Below are positions 7,521 through 13,394 of a stretch of 19,045 nt of DNA, piece after piece (the stretch's first letter is position 1; the number at the start of each line of letters is the position of its first letter). Where the stretch lies: assembly GCA_050743865.1 (NCBI GenBank), contig JBOGGE010000250.1, forward strand, positions 1-19,045, in the 5' to 3' direction. Made by a program: the position numbers and the translations under genes. The stretch comes from DAHUZJ01 sp050743865. GTDB lineage: Bacteria; Actinomycetota; Acidimicrobiia; Acidimicrobiales; RAAP-2. Below the pieces are notes generated by a model. The model searched no databases, was not told where the DNA came from, and saw nothing but the letters and a program-made list of their open reading frames with translations.

Positions 7521-8369
7521 TCAGGGTTCGACGGCGTGAGCCAGCTGGCGTATCGGGTCAGGCGTGGCACCCGAGTCATGGGCCACTGACGTACCGTCTC
7601 CCGACGCTGGCTCCGGCGGAGTCGAACGCTCTAGGAACCGTAGTAGCTCGACCGGGAAGGGCAGCACCAGGGTCGAGTTCTTCTCCGCCGCCACCTCTAC
7701 GACGGTCTGGAGCAGCCGTAGCTGCATCGCCGCCGGGGTCTGCGCCATGACTGACGCCGCCTCGGACAGCTTCGCGGCAGCCTGCAACTCACCGTCGGCG
7801 GTGATGACACGCGACCGTCGTTCCCGCTCGGCCTCTGCCTGGCGAGACATCGAGCGCTTCATCGACTCCGGCAATTCGACGTCCTTGATCTCCACACGGT
7901 CGATGTGCAATCCCCACTCGAGCGCCGGACTGTCGATCATGATCTCCAGGCCCTGGTTGAGCTGCTCCCGGTTCGTCAGTAAGTCGTCCAGGTCGCTCTT
8001 GCCGATGATGGAGCGGAGCGAGGTCTGCGCGACCTGCCCGACAGCCGACACGTAGTCCTGTACATCGACAGCCACCCGAATTGGGTCTACCACTCGAAAA
8101 TAGATGACCGCGTCCACGCGCACCGTGACGTTGTCACGGGTGATGCCGGACTGAGACGGCACCGGCATCGTCACGATCTGCATGCAGATCTTCTGCAATC
8201 GATCGATAATCGGCACGATGAAGGACAGCCCGGGGCGGCGAAGCTCAGAGCGGACCCGCCCGAACCGGAAGACCACTCCCCGCTCGTACTCCTGGACTAC
8301 GCGTCCACTCGCCAGGAGAGTAATGAGCGTTGCAACTGCCAGCGCAACCAGCACCCATATGACGACCAT
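7521..8369 (-). CDS. Slipin/stomatin-type SPFH-domain membrane protein
   Basis: A 282-residue protein with one N-terminal membrane segment (about residues 3-20, VIWVLVALAVATLITLLASG). The SPFH/Band 7 core follows: YERGVVFRFGRV, the slipin signature around FIVPIIDRLQKICMQIVTMPVPSQS, TRDNVTVRVDAVIYFRVVDP, and the helix ending MSRQAEAERERRSRVITADGE. The C-terminal tail (about 250-282) is Pro/Ser-rich. Such proteins oligomerise at the membrane and organise microdomains or protease complexes; the usual partner gene, a NfeD-type membrane protease, is not adjacent. ATG 8369 has GAGGTG 7 nt upstream. The gene is less GC-rich than its neighbours and has a TTA leucine codon (codon 130, 7980-7982), rare in such genomes, which suggests separate ancestry. 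Family call is firm; its client process is unknown. Confidence 0.93.
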   Translation of the reverse strand: MVVIWVLVALAVATLITLLASGRVVQEYERGVVFRFGRVRSELRRPGLSFIVPIIDRLQKICMQIVTMPVPSQSGITRDNVTVRVDAVIYFRVVDPIRVAVDVQDYVSAVGQVAQTSLRSIIGKSDLDDLLTNREQLNQGLEIMIDSPALEWGLHIDRVEIKDVELPESMKRSMSRQAEAERERRSRVITADGELQAAAKLSEAASVMAQTPAAMQLRLLQTVVEVAAEKNSTLVLPFPVELLRFLERSTPPEPASGDGTSVAHDSGATPDPIRQLAHAVEP

Positions 8370-8585
8370 GGTGGTTCACCTCGACAGGCTCGCCGGCTAC
8401 CGAGCCATCCGGCTCTCGTTCTGGCTTCGCCTTACTGGCGATGCACGGGCCCGGTCCCAATGCTAACGCGGGCAGATGGCTGAGCGACCGGTGGGGCTCG
8501 CTCGGCAGCGGTCGTGGTTCGGGTACGCGACCTTGTGACCGACCAGCCGGCCGCCGGGCGCACCGGTTCCGGGCCCAGGGCGCCA

Positions 8586-8603
8586 CCCCCCCCGGAGGGG
8601 GGG
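8586..8603. other. C7/G7 homopolymer hairpin
   Basis: Eight C then GGA then seven G form a 7-bp all-GC stem with a 4-nt loop. The flanks do not extend the pairing, and there is no T-tract on either side. It lies outside both genes and upstream of the nitrilase promoter, so it is not a leader element of that transcript. Confidence 0.8.
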
Positions 8604-8724
8604 CAGCGGCGTGCGGCTCGGCCGCCGCGCTCCGGCTCGCCACGAGCATCCTCCCATCTCGACGACACCGCGGAACCGCCGGCCGCAGCACTCGACGACC
8701 GTATGGCCGCCGACGTGCTGGTCG

Positions 8725-8753
8725 TCGCTGAAGCAGCGCGCCCTTCATATACT
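8725..8753 (+). promoter_or_regulatory. Nitrilase gene promoter, leaderless type
   Basis: TATACT at 8748-8753 is a near-consensus -10 box and ends 6 nt before ATG 8760, leaving no room for a leader or ribosome site. TCGCTG at 8725-8730, spaced 17 bp, is a weak -35. The arrangement decides the start codon of the gene. Confidence 0.65.
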
Positions 8754-8759
8754 CCGGTC

Positions 8760-9800
8760 ATGGGCGACCACTACCCCAACGTGAGGGTGGCCGCAGTCCA
8801 TGCGGCGCCGGAGTACCTCGACCGCGAAGCGAGCGTCGACAAAGCCTGTGCGCTCATCGAGCGGGCCGGCCGGGCCGGAGCCCAGCTGGTCGCCTTTCCC
8901 GAGACCTTCGTCCCCGGCTACCCGTTCTGGATCTGGTCGCACACCCCGGCCCAGGGCGCACCACTCTTCGCCGAGCTCTACGCCAACGCCGTCGAGCTGC
9001 CCAGCGCGGCGACCGAGCAGATCGGCGAAGCGGCGCGTTCGGCTCGCGCCTGGGTCGTCCTCGGCCTCAACGAGCGGGAGGGCGGGACGCTGTACAACAC
9101 GCAGGCCTATTTCGACGACGGGGGGCGCCTGGTCGCCCGCCACCGAAAGCTCCAGCCGACCAACGCCGAGCGCACCATCTGGGGCCGGGGCGACGGGCGC
9201 GACGTGTTCGTGCTCGACACGCCGCACGGCCGCCTGGGCGGGCTCATCTGCTTCGAGCACACGATGGACCTGGCCCGGTACGCACTGACGGCGCTCGGCG
9301 AGCAGATCCACATCGCCGCCTGGCCAGCCATCTCCGCCTGCACCGCCGACCCGAACTCGGCCAATTTCGACAACCTGACCGAGGCGGCGGTGAAGTACCA
9401 CGCGCTGGCGGCCCAGGTGTTCGTCGTCTGCGCCCAGGGTCGCATCGACGAGCGCACGATCGAGCGGCTCGGGCTGTCGGGCTCCTCGGAGGCCATCCGC
9501 GTCGGCGGCGGGATGGCCGGCGTCGTCGGCCCCGATTCACGCTGGATCGTCGGGCCCCACCGCGACGACGAGGCCATCCTCTACGCCGACCTCGACCTGG
9601 GCATGATCCGCTTCGGCAAGTTCTTCGCCGACTCGGCCGGACATTACGCCCGCCCCGACGTCTTCTCGTTCGGGATCGACCACCGTGCCCAGACGCCGCT
9701 CACCGACGGCAGCTCACCGCCGGTCGGCCTGGTCGGGCACGCCGGCGGGCCCGCCGGCGTCATCCGGGTGGAGACCGGCGCGCCGGACGCCGGCGGCTGA
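8760..9800 (+). CDS. Nitrilase / carbon-nitrogen hydrolase (aliphatic or arylacetonitrilase type)
   Basis: A 346-residue enzyme of the nitrilase branch of the carbon-nitrogen hydrolase superfamily, hydrolysing a nitrile to the carboxylic acid and ammonia; cyanide hydratase-type activity is an alternative. The catalytic triad is complete: Glu48 in VAFPETFVPGYP, Lys130 in RHRKLQPTNAER and Cys164 in GGLICFEHTMDLAR. The E48/K130/C164 spacing and the HIAAWP segment after the cysteine match true nitrilases rather than amidases. The alpha-beta-beta-alpha core ends near residue 300; the C-terminal tail (about 310-346) is Gly/Pro-rich. ATG 8760 is chosen from the leaderless promoter and from the family's start of about seven residues before VAAVHAAP; an in-frame ATG at 8703 would add 19 residues lying upstream of the promoter. 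It is followed by a sigma factor gene after 86 bases. Substrate is not predictable. Confidence 0.93.
   Translation: MGDHYPNVRVAAVHAAPEYLDREASVDKACALIERAGRAGAQLVAFPETFVPGYPFWIWSHTPAQGAPLFAELYANAVELPSAATEQIGEAARSARAWVVLGLNEREGGTLYNTQAYFDDGGRLVARHRKLQPTNAERTIWGRGDGRDVFVLDTPHGRLGGLICFEHTMDLARYALTALGEQIHIAAWPAISACTADPNSANFDNLTEAAVKYHALAAQVFVVCAQGRIDERTIERLGLSGSSEAIRVGGGMAGVVGPDSRWIVGPHRDDEAILYADLDLGMIRFGKFFADSAGHYARPDVFSFGIDHRAQTPLTDGSSPPVGLVGHAGGPAGVIRVETGAPDAGG
9739..9760. repeat. Perfect 22-bp palindrome inside the nitrilase 3' end
   Basis: Bases 9739-9760 equal their own reverse complement (half-site ACGCCGGCGGG). It encodes the Gly/Pro-rich tail, so it could be composition-driven. It could also be a small dyad affecting mRNA stability; nothing in the sequence distinguishes these. 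Confidence 0.85.
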
Positions 9801-9886
9801 GGTCGCCTGATCGCCGGCGGCGAGCTCCGGGGGAGGCAGTTGGCGAACGGACCTCACGCCGAGGAGCTCCCGGGCGTTCGCATGAC

Positions 9887-10369
9887 GTGAGCATCCCGCC
9901 CTTCGAGGAGGTGGTGGCCGCCCACGGCGCGGTGGTGTGGCGGGTGTGCCGGGCCGTGGTCGGGCCAGACGATGCCGAGGACGCCTGGTCGGAGACGTTC
10001 GCGGCGGCGCTGGCCGCCTACCCGACCCTCCGGGCCGACAGCAATGTCCGGGGGTGGCTCGTCACCATCGCCCATCACAAGGCGGTCGACCGCGTCCGCG
10101 CCACGGCCCGGTCGCCGCTGCCCCTCGACCGCCTGCCCGAACGGCCGGTCACCGGTCCCGAGCCGCCCGATCCCGACCGCCGCCTGTGGGCGGCGGTGAC
10201 CGCCCTGCCGCCCAAGCAACGCCGCGCCGTGGCGTACCACTACGGGGCCGACCTCCCCTACGCCGAAGTGGCCGGCCTCATCGGCGGCTCCGAGGCGGCC
10301 GCCCGGCGCGCCGCCGCCGACGGCATCGCATCCCTGCGAGCCACCCTCGACAAGGAGGAACCAACATGA
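9887..10369 (+). CDS. ECF-like RNA polymerase sigma factor
   Basis: A 160-residue sigma-70 family protein containing region 2 (about residues 8-75, VWRVCRAVVGPDDAEDAWSE through RGWLVTIAHHKAVDRVRA) and region 4 (about 100-150, LPPKQRRAVAYHYGADLPYAEVAGLIGGSEAAARR), joined by a short Pro-rich linker; regions 1 and 3 are absent as in ECF sigmas. No anti-sigma gene is next to it. The stop overlaps the start of the downstream methyltransferase gene by 4 bases, so the two are translationally coupled. GTG 9887 is the only plausible start: an ATG at 9882 stops after two codons. The nearest purine-rich site, GAGGAG at 9861-9866, is 20 nt upstream, so initiation may be weak. The context suggests a link to an alkylation-damage response, but that is inference. 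Confidence 0.9.
   Translation: MSIPPFEEVVAAHGAVVWRVCRAVVGPDDAEDAWSETFAAALAAYPTLRADSNVRGWLVTIAHHKAVDRVRATARSPLPLDRLPERPVTGPEPPDPDRRLWAAVTALPPKQRRAVAYHYGADLPYAEVAGLIGGSEAAARRAAADGIASLRATLDKEEPT
10352..10358 (+). promoter_or_regulatory. Shine-Dalgarno site of the methyltransferase gene, inside the sigma factor gene
   Basis: AAGGAGG lies 7 nt before ATG 10366 and within the last codons of the sigma factor. The start overlaps the sigma stop as ATGA, giving coupled translation with a strong independent ribosome site. Confidence 0.85.
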
Positions 10370-10986
10370 CGGCCACCAAGTCCCACCCCATCATCGAGGC
10401 CCTCCGCACGTCGGGGGGACCCCCGACCGAGGTCGCCGGCCACCTGCACGACCGCCTGGTCGGCCGGGCGGCGCGGGACGACCTGCTCGACGTCGCCTAC
10501 CGCAGCATGGACTCGCCGCTCGGACCCCTGTTGCTGGCGGCGACGGCCAGCGGCCTGGTCCGGGTGGCCTTCGCCGTCCAAGGTCACGATCGGGTGCTGG
10601 CCGACCTGGCGACACGCATCAGCCCCCGGGTGCTGGCCGCCCCGGCCCCGCTCGACCGGGCCGCCCGGCAGCTCGACCAGTACTTCGCCGGCCGCCGTCG
10701 CCGCTTCCAGCTGGCCCTCGACCTGCGGCTGGCGTCGGGCTTCCGCCGCTCCGTGCTCGACCTCCTGCCCGACATCCCCTACGGCGGCACGGCCAGCTAC
10801 GCCGCCATGGCGGCGGCGGCCGGGAGCCCCAAGGCCGTCCGCGCCGTCGGGACGGCGTGCGCCACCAACCCGTTGCCGCTGGTGCTGCCCTGCCACCGGG
10901 TCGTCCGCAGCGACGGGAGCCCCGGCGGCTACGCCGGCGGTCCGGCGACCAAGGTGGCCCTCCTGGCCCTCGAGTCCCCTTCCTGA
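10366..10986 (+). CDS. ogt: Methylated-DNA--[protein]-cysteine S-methyltransferase (O6-alkylguanine repair)
   Basis: A 206-residue suicide repair protein that moves the alkyl group from O6-alkylguanine (or O4-alkylthymine) onto its own cysteine. The active-site PCHRVV is intact with Cys176, preceded by IPYGGTASYAAMA (about 137-149, the minor-groove helix-turn-helix region with the arginine-finger segment KAVRAVGTACATNPLP) and followed by GGYAGG. The N-terminal half (about 44-110, SPLGPLLLAATASGLVRVAF) is the usual ribonuclease H-like domain. Residues 1-40 are an extension beyond typical Ogt proteins with no motif I recognise. It is the second gene of a two-gene operon with the sigma factor, which could set up damage-inducible expression comparable in purpose, not in mechanism, to Ada. 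Confidence 0.93.
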   Translation: MTATKSHPIIEALRTSGGPPTEVAGHLHDRLVGRAARDDLLDVAYRSMDSPLGPLLLAATASGLVRVAFAVQGHDRVLADLATRISPRVLAAPAPLDRAARQLDQYFAGRRRRFQLALDLRLASGFRRSVLDLLPDIPYGGTASYAAMAAAAGSPKAVRAVGTACATNPLPLVLPCHRVVRSDGSPGGYAGGPATKVALLALESPS

Positions 10987-11028
10987 CCGCCGCCCTTCCT
11001 GGCGGGCCCGAGAGCCTCCCGTCGATGC

Positions 11029-11058
11029 TTGACCGGGCCGCCGCTTCACGGCTATCAA
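11029..11058 (+). promoter_or_regulatory. Putative promoter of the MDMPI-type gene, leaderless type
   Basis: TTGACC at 11029-11034 and TATCAA at 11053-11058 are separated by 18 bp, and the ATG at 11066 follows 7 nt later. The last base of the -10 box is not the usual T. No ribosome site is present, which fits a leaderless mRNA separate from the upstream operon. Confidence 0.55.
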
Positions 11059-11065
11059 CCGTCCC

Positions 11066-11710
11066 ATGCCGACAAGCCCCAGCCACTCCTTCCGGACCAG
11101 CTTCGCCGCCGCCGCCGGCGGCTTCGCCGGCATGGTCGGCCGCGTCCCGCCGGGCAGCTGGGACCGGCCCGGGCTCGGGACCTGGACCGTGCGCGACCTG
11201 GTCGGCCACGCCAGCCGGGCGCTCTCCACCGTCGACACGTACCTCGCCGCCGGGCCAAGCGACCGCGCACCCGGCGACGGGGACGGGGACGGGGACGGGG
11301 CGACGATCGGCCCGGTCGCCTACTACCTGGCGGCACGGGGCGCCAACCGGGAGGCCATTGCCGAGCGCGGGCGGGCGGCCGGGCTCGCCCTCGGTCCCGA
11401 CCCGGCGGACACCGTCGACCGCTTGGCCCGCCAGGCGCTGGTGGCGGTCGAGGCGGCCGGCGACGATGCGCCGGTGGCGGCGCCGTTCGGGCCGATGACC
11501 CTGGCCGGCTACCTGCCGACCCGCACCTTCGAGCTGGCGGTGCACGGCCTCGACCTCGGCCGGGCTGCCGGGATCGAGCCGCCGGCCGCCATGGCCCCGG
11601 CCATCGCCGCCGCCTGCGAGCTGGCCGGCGCGCTGGCCGGGCAGCTGGCCGGCGCCGCCGACTTCCTCCTCCTCGTGACCGGGCGCACCGGCCGCCTCAG
11701 CGTGGTGTGA
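11066..11710 (+). CDS. Maleylpyruvate isomerase-type mycothiol-dependent protein (DinB/MDMPI fold)
   Basis: A 214-residue protein of the DinB-like, TIGR03083-type family. The family's four-helix bundle uses a metal-binding His/Glu/His set. Here W40-TVRDLVGH48 corresponds to the usual W-x-VxDLxxH motif and F-E156-LAVH160-GLDLGRA to the second histidine motif. Members use mycothiol as a cofactor in isomerisation or detoxification, so this supports an actinobacterial host; substrate is unknown. The H48-to-E156 spacing looks normal. A GACGGG hexanucleotide repeat (11276-11299) inserts DGDGDGDG at residues 71-78 between the first two helices. The gene is read towards the acyl-CoA ligase gene with only five bases between their stops, so no room exists for a conventional shared terminator. 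Confidence 0.85.
   Translation: MPTSPSHSFRTSFAAAAGGFAGMVGRVPPGSWDRPGLGTWTVRDLVGHASRALSTVDTYLAAGPSDRAPGDGDGDGDGATIGPVAYYLAARGANREAIAERGRAAGLALGPDPADTVDRLARQALVAVEAAGDDAPVAAPFGPMTLAGYLPTRTFELAVHGLDLGRAAGIEPPAAMAPAIAAACELAGALAGQLAGAADFLLLVTGRTGRLSVV
11276..11299 (+). repeat. GACGGG x4 hexanucleotide repeat in coding sequence
   Basis: Four perfect in-frame copies encode an Asp-Gly loop in the MDMPI-type protein. Copy-number change would add or remove two residues without a frameshift. Confidence 0.95.
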
Positions 11711-11715
11711 GCCGC

Positions 11716-13350
11716 CTACTCCCGTAGCCGGTCGCGCTGCACCTTCCCCATGGCGTTGCGGGGCAGGGCGTCGACCACCCGGTAGCGGCGCGGCCGCTTG
11801 TACGGCGCCAGCCGCCCGGCCGCCAATTCCTCCAGCGACCCGGTGGCCGGCGCCTTCCCGGCCGGGACGATCCAGGCCACCACCTCCTCGCCCCACTCGT
11901 CCGACGGCTCACCGGCCACCGCCACCTCGGCCACGCCGGGGTGGGTGAGCAGGACGTCCTCGACCTCGGCCGGGTAGACGTTGAGCCCGCCCGAGATGAC
12001 CACGTCGTGGCGGCGACCCCGGATCGTGAGGTACCCGTCGCCGTCGGCGGCGACCACGTCCCCGGTGCGGAACCATGCCCCGTCGAACGCGGCCTCGGTG
12101 GCCGCCGGGCGCTCCCAGTACCCGGCGAACACGGTGGGGCCGGCCACCAGCAGCTGGCCCTCCCCTCCCCCCCCGGCGGGGTTCCCGCCGGGGGGAGCGC
12201 CGGGACCGGCCTGAGGGGCGGCCTCCATCGGCACCACCCGTCCGGACACGCCGGGAAGCGGGAAACCGACGGTGCCCGGCCGCCGCTCGCCGGAGAAGGG
12301 GTTCGACACCGTGAGCCCGGTCTCGGTCATGCCGTAGCGCTCGAGGACGGCGACCCGGGCCGAGCGGCGCAGCTCGTGCCACATCGGCGCCGGCAGCGGC
12401 GCCGACCCCGAGACGCAGAGGCGCAGCCGGGAGAGCTCCCCGGCCCGGCCCGAGGCGAGGAGGCGGTGGTACATGGTGGGGACGCCGAAGAAGAGCGTTC
12501 CCCCCTCGGCGGCAGCGTCGAGGACGCCCTCGGGCGAGAAGCGCGGCAGGACCACCGCCGACGCCCCGGCGGCCAGCGTCCCGAACAGCCCAGCGCAGAG
12601 CCCGTGGACGTGGAAGAGCGGCAGGGAAAGGACGAGGCGGTCATCCTCCTCCCAGCGCCACGCCAGGGCCAGGGTCCGGACCCAGGCCAGGAGGTTGGCA
12701 TGGGTGATCACGGCGCCCTTGGGAGCCCCGGTCGTCCCCGAGGTGTAGACGACGAGTGCCGGGTCCTCCGGCGCCGCCCGGTCGAGGGGGGCGTCGGCCG
12801 TGGCGTCGGGAAGGCCGGGCCCGGCCAGCGGGGAGAGGTCAGGGGCCAGCACGGCCCGGATGCCGGGGGCGGCCGCCGCCACCCAGTCGGCCTGCTCGGG
12901 GCGGTCGACCACCGCCACCGCCGGCCGGACGTCGCCGGCCACGTGGCCCAGCTCGCGCTCGGTGTAGGCGGGGTTGGCCGGCACCACCACGGCACCGAGC
13001 CGCAGGGCGGCCAGGCAGGCCACGATCGACGCCGCCGACCCTGACCACACCAGCCGCTCTCCGGGCGCCAGGCCCGCCCCCGCCAACTGCCCGGCGGCCC
13101 GCCGGGTGGCGCTCTCGATCTCGGCCGCACCCCACCACCGTGGGCAGCCGGCGCCGAGGTGGTGGCCACCGGGGGCGTCCCCCATGAAGAGGACCGGCGC
13201 CGAAGGGACGGCCTGCCAGCGCGACGCCCACACCGCGGGCAGGGTGCCGCCGTCGGCCAGCCGGGACGGATCGAAGGACCCCGGGTCCTCGAGGTGAGGC
13301 GCCCAGCACCCGGGTGTGCCCGTCGGCGCCGCCGGGGCGGGCGAGGTCAC
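11716..13350 (-). CDS. Acyl-CoA synthetase / AMP-forming ligase, malonyl-CoA synthetase (MatB)-like
   Basis: A 544-residue class I adenylate-forming enzyme that activates a carboxylic acid with ATP and transfers it to CoA. Motifs are intact: P-loop TSGTTGAPKGA (203-213), ERYGMTETG (337-345), WFRTGDV with Asp431, RGRRHDVVISGGLNVYP hinge (445-460) and the catalytic Lys536 in RNAMGKVQRD. The C-terminal domain resembles MatB (malonate to malonyl-CoA), but medium-chain or aryl acids are possible. A Gly/Pro linker (about 381-397) not typical of the family is encoded by a GC hairpin. GTG 13350 is the chosen start; it overlaps the stop of a 10-codon mini-ORF that itself overlaps the permease stop. 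It is likely co-transcribed behind the permease gene, so translation would depend on upstream ribosomes. Confidence 0.92.
   Translation of the reverse strand: MTSPAPAAPTGTPGCWAPHLEDPGSFDPSRLADGGTLPAVWASRWQAVPSAPVLFMGDAPGGHHLGAGCPRWWGAAEIESATRRAAGQLAGAGLAPGERLVWSGSAASIVACLAALRLGAVVVPANPAYTERELGHVAGDVRPAVAVVDRPEQADWVAAAAPGIRAVLAPDLSPLAGPGLPDATADAPLDRAAPEDPALVVYTSGTTGAPKGAVITHANLLAWVRTLALAWRWEEDDRLVLSLPLFHVHGLCAGLFGTLAAGASAVVLPRFSPEGVLDAAAEGGTLFFGVPTMYHRLLASGRAGELSRLRLCVSGSAPLPAPMWHELRRSARVAVLERYGMTETGLTVSNPFSGERRPGTVGFPLPGVSGRVVPMEAAPQAGPGAPPGGNPAGGGGEGQLLVAGPTVFAGYWERPAATEAAFDGAWFRTGDVVAADGDGYLTIRGRRHDVVISGGLNVYPAEVEDVLLTHPGVAEVAVAGEPSDEWGEEVVAWIVPAGKAPATGSLEELAAGRLAPYKRPRRYRVVDALPRNAMGKVQRDRLRE
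12169..12195. other. Perfect 12-bp inverted repeat (hairpin) inside the ligase gene
   Basis: CCCCCCGGCGGG (12169-12180), the loop GTT, then its exact reverse complement (12184-12195). It encodes part of a Gly/Pro linker that looks inserted relative to related ligases. A stem of 12 GC pairs would be very stable in RNA from either strand. Confidence 0.92.
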
Positions 13351-13394
13351 GTCCCGTCGCCGGGGGCGGGCGAGGTCACGTCCCGTCGCCGGGG
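13334..13394. repeat. 29-bp tandem duplication at the permease-ligase junction
   Basis: Bases 13334-13365 and 13363-13394 are identical over 32 positions with a period of 29. The unit contains the permease stop/GTG overlap, so the junction now has two such overlaps, one in each copy. The period is not a multiple of three, so the two GTG codons are in different frames. Confidence 0.95.
13347..13379 (-). CDS. Ten-codon mini-ORF bridging permease stop and ligase start
   Basis: GTG 13379-13377 overlaps the permease stop TGA (13378-13376) as GTGA. It reads VTSPAPGDGT and ends at TGA 13349-13347, which overlaps the ligase GTG (13350-13348), again as GTGA. The peptide joins the first six residues of the ligase to the last four of the permease, as expected from a tandem duplication. 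Its role, if any, would be to pass terminating ribosomes to the next start. Translation is inferred. Confidence 0.45.
   Translation of the reverse strand: MTSPAPGDGT

Larger units (their letters stand above)
8370..8759. other. Divergent intergenic region between slipin and nitrilase genes
   Basis: This 390-base stretch holds the slipin ribosome site (8377-8382, minus strand), the nitrilase promoter (8725-8753) and a GC hairpin (8586-8603). Open frames exist on both strands but lack ribosome sites and recognisable protein features. A TAGCAT at 8459-8464 on the minus strand could be a slipin -10 box; I see no good -35 for it. Confidence 0.5.

Noticed and set aside
8441..8731. Open frames in the slipin-nitrilase gap as small genes
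   Set aside because: There is no ribosome site or recognisable sequence, and they are low-complexity Arg/Gly/Pro frames on both strands.
8514..8759. Nitrilase start upstream of 8760 (for example ATG 8703)
   Set aside because: The promoter -10 box TATACT lies between, and nitrilases begin only a few residues before the VAAVxAAP strand.
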